The position numbers were made by a program, and so were the translations under genes. Below, one piece after another: positions 27,120 through 33,299 of a stretch of 33,315 bases of DNA. The stretch covers positions 1 through 33,315 of the forward strand of contig NZ_CACVCC010000025.1 in NCBI RefSeq assembly GCF_902729355.1, written 5' to 3'. Source of the stretch: Streptococcus sp. S784/96/1 (GTDB lineage Bacteria > Bacillota > Bacilli > Lactobacillales > Streptococcaceae). Numbering within the stretch: position 1 is the stretch's first letter; each line of letters begins with the position of its first letter. The notes below the pieces were generated by a model. That model saw nothing but the letters and a program-made list of their open reading frames with translations. It did no database searches and had not been told where the DNA came from.

Positions 27120-27755
27120 ATGGAAGAAAAACATTTTAAAACTTGTTTTGATGTTTATGATGAAAGCACTATGGAATTACGTTCAGGTTCAAACGGTTTT
27201 ATGTTTGACTGTGAATTTAAACCAGAAAATGTTGCTTTTGAAGATGGTCTTCTATGCTTGAAAATTGATAAGGACAGTAATGGCTATACAGGTGGTGAGT
27301 GGCGGACCAGGGATTTCTTTGGATATGGCTACTATCAGGTATGCATGAAAGCTATTAAAAACCCTGGGGTCGTTACTTCTTATTTTACCTATACTGGTCC
27401 GAGTGATGATAATCCGTGGGATGAGATAGATATTGAATTTTTAGGAAAGGACACAACCAAAGTACAGTTCAATTACTTTACAGACGGTGTTGGAAATCAT
27501 GAATATTTACATCATCTTGATTTTGATGCTTCGGATGATTTTCATATCTACGGTTTTGAATGGAAAAAAGATTCGATAACGTGGTATGTTGATGGTGAAG
27601 CGGTTTATACAGCTACTGAGAATATCCCAAAAACAGCTGGTAAAATGATGATGAATGCTTGGCCTGGAATTGGTGTTGATGATTGGTTAGATGCCTATGA
27701 CGGAAAGGGTCCCTTACATGGTTATTACAAATGGATCAGTTATGAAGCAAGATAG
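27120..27755 (+). CDS. GH16 lichenase paralogue without signal peptide
   Basis: This 211-residue protein consists almost entirely of a GH16 domain closely similar to that of the preceding gene (shared [28 protein letters not shown] and [24 protein letters not shown] sequences). Catalytic residues E102, D104 and E106 are present. It has no signal peptide, linker or LPXTG, so it is predicted to stay in the cytoplasm. The ATG at 27120 begins the domain; the frame extends upstream into the previous gene's end but without a better start. The ribosome-binding site is weak (GAAAG). It may trim larger imported glucan oligosaccharides. Confidence 0.87.
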   Translation: MEEKHFKTCFDVYDESTMELRSGSNGFMFDCEFKPENVAFEDGLLCLKIDKDSNGYTGGEWRTRDFFGYGYYQVCMKAIKNPGVVTSYFTYTGPSDDNPWDEIDIEFLGKDTTKVQFNYFTDGVGNHEYLHHLDFDASDDFHIYGFEWKKDSITWYVDGEAVYTATENIPKTAGKMMMNAWPGIGVDDWLDAYDGKGPLHGYYKWISYEAR

Positions 27756-27775
27756 ATAGGTACCTCCTAAGGTTT

Positions 27776-27807
27776 AGGGAAATCCTCATGTGGGGATTTC
27801 CTTTTTT
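27776..27807 (+). terminator. Terminator of the beta-glucan transport/lichenase operon
   Basis: GGAAATCC / GGATTTCC arms with a short loop and T6 run. Confidence 0.9.
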
Positions 27808-28203
27808 AGCTTATTTGAACCATTCCCGCTGTTCTTCCTCCCAGTCCTATTAAGCGATTGGAAGACTATAAAAATAACAATCGCCACATGATATTAACGT
27901 TTTAGCTTATCAACTTATAGAAGAACATCCATTTTTCAACATTATCGCCACAAAGTTTTGGCGTTTTCAGATATGAAGGTAATTGAAATTGTTGGTGTAA
28001 GGACAGTTGTATCGCGCATAATATGGGTTATTTGATTGTTTTTTCAAAAAAATTGACTTTTCTATCCTGAAATCACTCATTGAAATTAACAACTACGGGA
28101 ATGATTCTATTTTGAAAAGGCTTTCCTAAGGTTTTCAAATATGCTATAATTAGATGTGATATTTCTATTATCAAATGAATCATCAAGGTCAGGAGGAAAA
28201 GGA
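27808..28203 (+). promoter_or_regulatory. Intergenic region with promoter of the AraC-type regulator
   Basis: TATAAT at 28145-28150 with an upstream TGC forms an extended -10; the -35 is poor. A CGCCA / TGGCG hairpin lies at about 27946-27963. I see no intact gene here; short frames (for example around 27840-27900) carry no recognisable motif. Confidence 0.5.
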
Positions 28204-28989
28204 ATGAGTTATAGAGAAGAATGGCGACTTTATGAAGCAAGTGATCGATCTGATGAACTCATCCATCGCCCTATGACAGAAGAATTTCTCTTTTATCAAG
28301 CTGTCTCAAATGGAGATATTGAAGCTGTTAAAAGAAACTGTGAGCAGGAGCGTTTCATGGAAAAAGAGGGTGTTGGACAATTGTCACGTAATCAAGTTAC
28401 CAACATGAAATATCATTTTGTTATTGGAACGGCTATGATTACAAGGATTTGTTGTCAAAATGATATGGAATTGGAGTTGGCTTTTCGTCTGAGTGACTTC
28501 TATATCCAGAAATTGGATGATCTTCACACTGTTCAAGAAATTCAAAACTTGCATGATGAAATGGTTATTGATTTTACAGAAAAAATGCGGCAACAAAAAC
28601 AAAAAGATGTCACTTCTAAACACATTTCGGCTTGTAAGGATTATATTTATTGTCATATCAAAGAACGTATTACGGTTGAGCAGTTAGCGCTTGAATATGG
28701 TGTTTCAACAAGTTACTTATCACGTCTTTTTAAGAAGGAAGTTGGTGTCTCGCTTAGTACTTATGTCCGTAATAAAAAGATTGAAGTGGCTAAAGATTTA
28801 TTGAAGTTTAGTCAAGATTCAATGATTGATATTGCTAATCATTTATCTTTTTCATCTCAGAGTCATTTTATTCAACAATTTAAAGAGGTGGTCGGCATGA
28901 CACCTAAAAAATATCGCGATAGCCACCACAGAGTTAAATGGGATAAAACTGTTAGTAGCAACTCAACTGACATGATAGGAACAAACTAA
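28204..28989 (+). CDS. AraC-family transcriptional regulator
   Basis: This 261-residue regulator has a C-terminal AraC DNA-binding domain from about residue 145 onward. It comprises two helix-turn-helix units (ITVEQLALEYGVSTSYLSRLFKKEV and SMIDIANHLSFSSQSHFIQQFKEVVGMTPKKYR). The N-terminal half is not a cupin I can recognise and lacks clear ligand motifs. The ATG at 28204 follows an AGGAGGAAAAGG site, better than an in-frame start at 28156. Position after the lichenase operon suggests that it controls the beta-glucan genes, but this is inference. Confidence 0.88.
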   Translation: MSYREEWRLYEASDRSDELIHRPMTEEFLFYQAVSNGDIEAVKRNCEQERFMEKEGVGQLSRNQVTNMKYHFVIGTAMITRICCQNDMELELAFRLSDFYIQKLDDLHTVQEIQNLHDEMVIDFTEKMRQQKQKDVTSKHISACKDYIYCHIKERITVEQLALEYGVSTSYLSRLFKKEVGVSLSTYVRNKKIEVAKDLLKFSQDSMIDIANHLSFSSQSHFIQQFKEVVGMTPKKYRDSHHRVKWDKTVSSNSTDMIGTN

Positions 28990-29026
28990 AAGCCAAACTT
29001 CTTACAAGTAGAAGCTTGGCTTTTTT
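28988..29026 (+). terminator. Terminator after the AraC-type gene
   Basis: AAAAGCCAA-CTTCT and AGAAG-TTGGCTTTT arms with a T6 run; the left arm begins within the stop codon. It also separates the convergent mutY. Confidence 0.9.
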
Positions 29027-29043
29027 GAATGATAAGATAAGCA

Positions 29044-30195
29044 TTAATTCCTAAACGATTTCATAACCTCTGCCACCATCTTCTTCTGTGGGGTTGCCAT
29101 GGGGTAGTTATCGAAATCGTCTGGAGATACCCATTGTAATTCTTTTTGGCTGGTTAGCTCTGCTTTTTCCACAAAGCCTTCTAGAAGTTCTATCGTCCAT
29201 TTTTGATGGCTAAAGGTATGTTTGACAGAGGGGAATGTCCTTTCTGACCAAATTGGCTTGAGTTGATAGTCCTCTTCAAATAATGTCTTTTGAGATACGG
29301 TCTCTAAAACGTCGTTTTCTTTTTCAAAGAGATTTAATTGCTGAGCGATAAAGTTAGTCTCAACAATGGGGAAAGACCAAAATCCACCTAGTAAGCGATC
29401 GTTATTATTTTTTTCAAGCAAGAATTCTCCCTTTTTATTTTGGATGACAAAGGCTTGGATTTGCAATGGTTTTGGCTTTTTCTTTGGAGCCTTGATGGGG
29501 TATTTATCATAAGTGCCATGTAAATAAGCTGCGCAGAAAAATCGAATAGGGCTTTCATCAGGTCTTGGCGTTTTAGCGGATTCGATATCTGTTCCTAGGT
29601 CCATCAAAGCCTGGTTGAAATCCCCTGGTCGGTCAGGATCAATCAATATTTCCATGACAGTTTGAAAAATGTTACGATTTTTGGGGTCGCCAATATCGTA
29701 ATTGATTTCAAATAAGCGTGCCATGACCCGCATCACATTACCATCTACAGCTGGTTCAGGAAGTCCAAAGGCGATGCTTGCAATAGCACCAGCAGTATAA
29801 GGACCTATCCCTTTTAAGCTAGAAATTCCTTCATAGGTTTCTGGGAATTTACCATTAAAATCTGTCATGATTTGCTGAGCGGCAGCCTGCATGTTACGAA
29901 CGCGCGAATAATATCCTAAGCCCTCCCAAGCCTTAAGGAGTTTTTCCTCGGGGGCGTCAGCTAATGTTTTCACAGTAGGAAACCAGTCCAAAAACCTCTC
30001 GTAGTAAGGAATAACCGTTATCACTTGTGTCTGCTGAAGCATAATCTCAGAAATCCATATCTTATAAGGGTCAGAGGTGCGACGCCAAGGCAAATCACGC
30101 TTTTCACGGTCATACCAAGCCAGCAAGGTACGACGGAAATCGGCAATTTTCTCCTCGTTCCACATCTCAATTCCGTAATCTTTCAAATTTATCAT
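29044..30195 (-). CDS. mutY: A/G-specific adenine glycosylase MutY, apparently without iron-sulphur cluster
   Basis: This 383-residue DNA repair glycosylase removes adenine mispaired with 8-oxoguanine. It shows Glu50 in WISEIMLQQTQV, the helix-hairpin-helix LKGIGPYTAGAIAS and catalytic Asp151 in VDGNVMRV. The C-terminal NUDIX-like domain follows from about 240 (GGFWSFPIVET). The usual Cys-X6-Cys-X2-Cys-X5-Cys loop (here about 205-221) keeps only the last Cys (FFC221); the others are replaced, with ESAKTPRPDESP in place of the Cys-containing stretch. Cluster-lacking MutY proteins are known in lactic acid bacteria. The start MINLKDYGIEMW matches my memory of streptococcal MutY. Confidence 0.93.
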   Translation of the reverse strand: MINLKDYGIEMWNEEKIADFRRTLLAWYDREKRDLPWRRTSDPYKIWISEIMLQQTQVITVIPYYERFLDWFPTVKTLADAPEEKLLKAWEGLGYYSRVRNMQAAAQQIMTDFNGKFPETYEGISSLKGIGPYTAGAIASIAFGLPEPAVDGNVMRVMARLFEINYDIGDPKNRNIFQTVMEILIDPDRPGDFNQALMDLGTDIESAKTPRPDESPIRFFCAAYLHGTYDKYPIKAPKKKPKPLQIQAFVIQNKKGEFLLEKNNNDRLLGGFWSFPIVETNFIAQQLNLFEKENDVLETVSQKTLFEEDYQLKPIWSERTFPSVKHTFSHQKWTIELLEGFVEKAELTSQKELQWVSPDDFDNYPMATPQKKMVAEVMKSFRN

Positions 30196-30201
30196 ACCAC
30201 T

Positions 30202-30207
30202 ATTGTA
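30202..30207 (-). promoter_or_regulatory. mutY: Extended -10 of mutY
   Basis: On the minus strand TGG-TACAAT is an extended -10 whose end lies 6 bases before the mutY ATG at 30195. The -35 is weak (TTCCAA). A start seven bases downstream would fall on the A of the ATG, implying a leaderless message. Confidence 0.5.
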
Positions 30208-30327
30208 CCAAAGCCTTTTTATTTTGGAAAATAGCAGAGCTTTAAAAAAGAAAGTGTTTTTTATTTTCTTACAGAAAATATTTTGTAATTTTCTTGAGTT
30301 CTGAATTGAGCTTTAAAAAGGCGAATC

Positions 30328-30352
30328 GCTCGTTTTAAAGGAATAAACGAGC
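30328..30352. other. Perfect inverted repeat upstream of the micro-peptide promoter
   Basis: GCTCGTTT and AAACGAGC are perfect 8-bp arms around 9 bases. They lie about 70 bases upstream of the -35 at 30421. No T run follows on either strand, so an operator is more likely than a terminator. Confidence 0.45.
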
Positions 30353-30420
30353 AAGAAAAACAGTGTCAGCCCTTCTCTTATCAAAAAATGTTAAAAAGAT
30401 ACAAATACTAATAAAAAAAC

Positions 30421-30449
30421 TTGACAAAAGAAAACGCTTACGATATACT
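30421..30449 (+). promoter_or_regulatory. Promoter P1 of the micro-peptide array
   Basis: TTGACA (30421-30426), a 17-base spacer and TATACT (30444-30449) form a near-consensus sigma-70 promoter. The first peptide's ribosome-binding site follows about 25 bases later. Confidence 0.85.
30428..30442 (+). promoter_or_regulatory. Putative cre site inside P1
   Basis: AAGAAAACGCTTACG, between the -35 and -10, matches the cre core (GAAAACGcTTAC) as well as the ackA2 site does. CcpA bound here would block RNA polymerase, giving glucose repression of the array. Confidence 0.6.
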
Positions 30450-30489
30450 TAAACTATAAAGAAAGAAGAGAAGAAAGGAGGTCACTCTA

Positions 30490-30531
30490 ATACTAATCTT
30501 CAATCGCAACAGGTATAAAAATGGAGACTAA
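30490..30531 (+). CDS. Micro-peptide 1 of the RYKNGD family (non-canonical ATA start or dead copy)
   Basis: AAAGGAGGT (30474-30482) is followed at normal distance by the codons ATA CTA ATC TTC, reading (M/I)LIFNRNRYKNGD and stopping with TAA. The position and reading of ATA align exactly with the ATG of micro-peptide 2 (seven residues before the Arg-Tyr in both). No ATG, GTG or TTG occurs in frame between the ribosome-binding site and the motif. Either ATA is used as a rare start, the copy lost its start, or there is a sequence error. The conserved C-terminal six residues and strong ribosome-binding site support recent function. Confidence 0.5.
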   Translation: MLIFNRNRYKNGD

Positions 30532-30572
30532 GGTCTTCAAACAATCGTTTTTCAATTATAGGAGGTGGCGCT

Positions 30573-30623
30573 ATGTTAACCTTTGACATTGGACGCTATA
30601 AGAACGGAGACAAGCCTCGATAG
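30573..30623 (+). CDS. Micro-peptide 2 of the RYKNGD family
   Basis: A 16-codon frame, MLTFDIGRYKNGDKPR, starts 7 bases after AGGAGG (30560-30565). The conserved hexapeptide is encoded CGC TAT AAG AAC GGA GAC, with four synonymous differences from copy 1. This copy alone has a KPR extension. It has no signal peptide or double-glycine leader. Function unknown. Confidence 0.7.
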   Translation: MLTFDIGRYKNGDKPR

Positions 30624-30670
30624 ACAGTAGGCAAACAATGACTTTATAGTTGCTATATAGGAGGATTCCT

Positions 30671-30709
30671 ATGAGATTTAATATTAGTAGGTATAAAAAT
30701 GGAGATTAA
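30671..30709 (+). CDS. Micro-peptide 3 of the RYKNGD family
   Basis: A 12-codon frame, MRFNISRYKNGD, starts 6 bases after AGGAGG (30659-30664). The motif lies at the extreme C-terminus. The Phe-Asn-x-small residue pattern before Arg-Tyr is shared with copies 1, 2 and 5. Function unknown. Confidence 0.7.
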   Translation: MRFNISRYKNGD

Positions 30710-30743
30710 CTCCTCGTGTTGCAGAAAATAGTCACGAGGGAGT
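30709..30743 (+). other. Stem-loop after micro-peptide 3
   Basis: ACTCCTCGTG (30709-30718) and CACGAGGGAGT (30733-30743) pair with one bulged base around a 14-base loop; no T run follows. It may be an RNA processing or attenuation structure within the array. Confidence 0.5.
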
Positions 30744-30762
30744 GATACCAATGCAAACATAG

Positions 30763-30826
30763 ATTTATTGTTAATGTAACTCAGTGTGGAAGAAAAATAA
30801 ATTTGTAGTTAACGTTGCTCAGTGTG
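30763..30826. repeat. Pair of 26-bp degenerate direct repeats upstream of micro-peptide 4
   Basis: Units at 30763-30788 and 30801-30826 match at 21 of 26 positions, including the identical CTCAGTGTG at their ends; the period is 38 bases. They could be regulator sites or remnants of duplicated array linkers. Confidence 0.6.
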
Positions 30827-30852
30827 TAGGTTTCTCAATACAGGAGGGTCTT

Positions 30853-30888
30853 ATGTGCATTGCAAGATATAAAAACGGTGACAACTAA
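30853..30888 (+). CDS. Micro-peptide 4 of the RYKNGD family
   Basis: An 11-codon frame, MCIARYKNGDN, starts 4 bases after AGGAGGG (30842-30848). It is the shortest member, with only four residues before the hexapeptide and one after. The hexapeptide codons (AGA TAT AAA AAC GGT GAC) again differ synonymously from those of the other copies. Function unknown. Confidence 0.68.
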   Translation: MCIARYKNGDN

Positions 30889-30974
30889 GCTTAAATTATT
30901 TTTCAGATAAAGCTCTATAAAGATAAAATGATGATATTTTCTCTAGGGGAATCAAAAGGAGATTAATAGAGAGA

Positions 30975-31003
30975 TTGACATATATTGAAAATTATTTGAT
31001 AAT
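30975..31003 (+). promoter_or_regulatory. Internal promoter P2 of the micro-peptide array
   Basis: TTGACA (30975-30980) and GATAAT (30998-31003) are spaced by 17 bases. Transcripts from here would carry a leader of about 250 bases before micro-peptide 5. Confidence 0.7.
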
Positions 31004-31069
31004 GTTTTGATTTCCTAAAGAGGTAAGAGACTATCACGGTTTTCCAGGAGTAAATAATCTGCTATCATC

Positions 31070-31092
31070 TCTACCTTGAAATGTAAGGTGGG
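31070..31092 (+). other. Hairpin masking a ribosome-binding site
   Basis: TCTACCTT (31070-31077) pairs with AAGGTGGG (31085-31092), 8 pairs including two G-T pairs, around a 7-base loop. The right arm is the ribosome-binding site of the 11-codon frame starting at 31096, so the structure could switch its translation. Confidence 0.45.
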
Positions 31093-31095
31093 AGA

Positions 31096-31131
31096 ATGAA
31101 GCATCTCAGAAGACTGAAAAGACAAGAATAA
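31096..31131 (+). CDS. Possible 11-codon basic leader peptide
   Basis: The frame MKHLRRLKRQE lies in the leader between P2 and micro-peptide 5, behind AAGGTGGGAG. It is strongly basic and unlike the RYKNGD peptides. It may be an upstream frame whose translation affects the leader fold, or it may be chance. Confidence 0.35.
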   Translation: MKHLRRLKRQE

Positions 31132-31258
31132 GATAATCGTAAATTGGTAGAAACACTGTAGAGTTTTATAAGTTTATCTTTAATCTAATCAATTGTATAA
31201 TCGCTTAGTGATGAGCACTTGAAGCTCGACGAACAAAGACTTGGTAGGAGGCATCCTT

Positions 31259-31303
31259 ATGCTAAGATATAATTGTTCTAGGTACAGAAACGGAGATTTA
31301 TAA
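31259..31303 (+). CDS. Micro-peptide 5 of the RYKNGD family
   Basis: A 14-codon frame, MLRYNCSRYRNGDL, starts 7 bases after AGGAGG (31246-31251). Lys is replaced by Arg within the motif, a conservative change, and a second Arg-Tyr lies nearer the N-terminus. It is separated from copy 4 by 370 bases that include promoter P2. A terminator lies 55 bases downstream. Function unknown. Confidence 0.68.
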   Translation: MLRYNCSRYRNGDL

Positions 31304-31358
31304 CCTCAGTTGATGATTCTTATAACAAAACAAATACACGAATTTAATAAAGAAAGGG

Positions 31359-31384
31359 CACCTGTCAGAGCGGCAGGTGTTTTT
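31359..31384 (+). terminator. Terminator of the micro-peptide array
   Basis: CACCTG-TC and GG-CAGGTG arms (one G-T pair) with a 5-base loop and a T5 run. It separates the array from the ABC transporter, which has its own promoter. Confidence 0.88.
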
Positions 31385-31407
31385 ATGTACTCATTTAAAT
31401 TTTCATC

Positions 31408-31435
31408 TTGACAATTTTTGGTTGTATGGTAACAT
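31408..31435 (+). promoter_or_regulatory. Promoter of the ABC exporter genes
   Basis: TTGACA (31408-31413) and TAACAT (31430-31435) are spaced by 16 bases, with an extended TGG before the -10. Confidence 0.65.
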
Positions 31436-31502
31436 TGATACATAGATATTGTATTGATTTAAACATACAAAAAGTTTCTAAAAATTCAGAAGGAGTATTG
31501 TA

Positions 31503-32375
31503 ATGGCTGAAACATTGTTACAGATTAACAATATTAGTAAAAAGTATGGTAAGCAAGAGGCCTTATCACATGTTAGTTTTGAGATTAAGAAGGGCGAGAT
31601 TTGCGGTCTTGTGGGACAAAATGGTGCTGGTAAAACAACTCTCATTCGAGTCTTATCTGGGCTTATCAATGCCAGTTCAGGAAAAATTGAGCGCTATCAA
31701 GATTATAAAATTGGTGCTTTGATTGAGTCTCCGACACTTTATCCTAATATGTCTGCCTATGCTAACCTGAAGTATACTGCTTTGCAGATTGGTTTGCCTA
31801 AGGCTGATGAGCGCATTAAAGAAGTTTTAGGTTTAGTTGGCCTAACAGATGTAGATCGTAAGAAAAAGGTTAAAAATTTCTCACTTGGTATGCGTCAGCG
31901 TATGGCGATTGCTCTTGCCATTATTGATTTTCCAGATTTTCTGATTTTGGACGAACCAATTAACGGGCTCGATCCGTCTGGTATCAAGGAGATGCGTGAT
32001 ATTATCCTGAACCTCAGAGACACATTTGGCATTACTATTCTTATTTCCAGTCATATCCTATCTGAATTGGAACTGGTGGTAGATCGTTTTGTTATCATGC
32101 ATAAAGGGCGCGTGATTAAGGATATTGAAAAAGCTGCGCTGAGGGCAGAAGTTGAAAATCGTATTCATCTGGAGACCACTGATAATGATAAAGTTGCGCA
32201 AGCTTTGCTAGATAGAAACGTATCGTTAGATATGCTAAGTGATTACCTCAGTATTAAGCCAGAAAAAACGGTCCAAGAATTGATTGATTTGGTGTCAGAA
32301 TTAAACGTTGAGATAAAAGGAATCTACCAAATAGGTTCAAGCTTTGAAGATTATTATCTAGGATTATTGCAGTAA
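31503..32375 (+). CDS. ABC transporter ATPase (lantibiotic immunity/BcrA-like)
   Basis: This 290-residue ATPase has Walker A GQNGAGKTT (38-46), signature NFSLGMRQRM (about 125-134), Walker B FLILDEPINGLDP and the switch His in LISSHILSEL. The C-terminal extension after about residue 215 is typical of the BcrA/LanF group, which expel or protect against membrane-active peptides. GAAGGAG precedes the ATG. It is followed 12 bases later by its permease. Position directly after the micro-peptide array suggests export of, or immunity to, those peptides; this is inference. Confidence 0.9.
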   Translation: MAETLLQINNISKKYGKQEALSHVSFEIKKGEICGLVGQNGAGKTTLIRVLSGLINASSGKIERYQDYKIGALIESPTLYPNMSAYANLKYTALQIGLPKADERIKEVLGLVGLTDVDRKKKVKNFSLGMRQRMAIALAIIDFPDFLILDEPINGLDPSGIKEMRDIILNLRDTFGITILISSHILSELELVVDRFVIMHKGRVIKDIEKAALRAEVENRIHLETTDNDKVAQALLDRNVSLDMLSDYLSIKPEKTVQELIDLVSELNVEIKGIYQIGSSFEDYYLGLLQ

Positions 32376-32387
32376 GGAGAAAAGTAG

Positions 32388-33110
32388 ATGTTAAAATTTT
32401 TAAAAGCAGATTGTTACCGTATTTTTAAAGAAAGATTGAGTCTGATTTCCTTAATTCTTCTTTTGCTTTTAAGTGGAGGAATTGCTTATATCATTGCTCT
32501 ACAAAACATGCCTACAATAGGAGTAGCAACGTTCATGATGCCATTTTTTACCAGTTTTTTTCCTCTCTTTTTTGTCACTCCTGGTAAAATATTCTTTGGT
32601 GAAGATTTTGTACAGCGTACCATTAACAATAGTTTGATTAAAGTTCAGAGTCGCTCCAAGACTTTTGCCTATCGTTGGCTAATGAGTATGGTTGTAAGCT
32701 TCTTTTATATTTTTATTGCCTATATTTTTGCTGGTTTTGTTTATCAACTATCGACTGGCGATTCTATTTATGCAAGGCTCTTTGAAGGCTTGCTTTATCA
32801 GATTCCTTACTACCTAGCAACAGCGGCACTACCTTTGGTGTTTTTTAATCTATTTGACAAGCTGTACAAGACCAACACTCTATTTATCATTACCTTTACC
32901 ATGTTTGAAACCTTTGCTAAATTGATTCTTGGTATGCTCTTGAAAATTGATTCAGAGGTTTATCAGCCCTACATGTTGTTTGGCAATCTTGCTAATACAG
33001 TAGATAGCTCTGCCGGTTTTATCAATCACTCAAGTATCGTGGCTTTTGTTTATGCGATTATTTTTACTGGTATTTCTTATTTCCTTTTTGCCCGTCGTGA
33101 GTTTAAGTAA
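32388..33110 (+). CDS. ABC transporter permease (lantibiotic immunity/BcrB-like)
   Basis: This 240-residue membrane protein has about six hydrophobic segments (from LISLILLLLLSGGIAYIIA near residue 18 to IVAFVYAIIFTGISYFLFA at the end). It has a conserved-style cytoplasmic stretch FGEDFVQRTINNSLIKVQSRSKT between the second and third. This pattern fits ABC-2 type permeases paired with BcrA/LanF ATPases. It has an AAGGAG site and surely forms one operon with the upstream ATPase. Confidence 0.85.
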   Translation: MLKFLKADCYRIFKERLSLISLILLLLLSGGIAYIIALQNMPTIGVATFMMPFFTSFFPLFFVTPGKIFFGEDFVQRTINNSLIKVQSRSKTFAYRWLMSMVVSFFYIFIAYIFAGFVYQLSTGDSIYARLFEGLLYQIPYYLATAALPLVFFNLFDKLYKTNTLFIITFTMFETFAKLILGMLLKIDSEVYQPYMLFGNLANTVDSSAGFINHSSIVAFVYAIIFTGISYFLFARREFK

Positions 33111-33238
33111 AAAGTAGAGCAATATATGAGGATCTAGGTGGCTTACTGAAGAAGCTCTGCTATTGCCAAAAAAATCAACAAAATTCTTGTAAGTGTCTAG
33201 AGTTTCGGGAAACGTAAAATTGAATACCTTATAACCTA

Positions 33239-33266
33239 AGAGAACGAGAAATTCGTTCTCTTTTTT
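33239..33266 (+). terminator. Terminator after the ABC exporter operon
   Basis: Perfect 9-bp arms AGAGAACGA and TCGTTCTCT with a 5-base loop and T6 run. The 128 bases between the permease stop and this hairpin hold no gene that I can see. Confidence 0.9.
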
Positions 33267-33299
33267 CGTTGTCTAAAACTAGTGAAAGGACACAAACAG

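Noticed and set aside
27836..27900. Fragment reading PIKRLEDYKNNNRHMILTF before a stop, considered as a transposase remnant
   Set aside because: Too short and not matched with confidence to any transposase family that I can recall.
30389..30412. Short frame MLKRYKY upstream of promoter P1, reminiscent of the Arg-Tyr-Lys motif
   Set aside because: It lies before the promoter, has no ribosome-binding site and lacks Asn-Gly-Asp; most likely chance in A-rich DNA.
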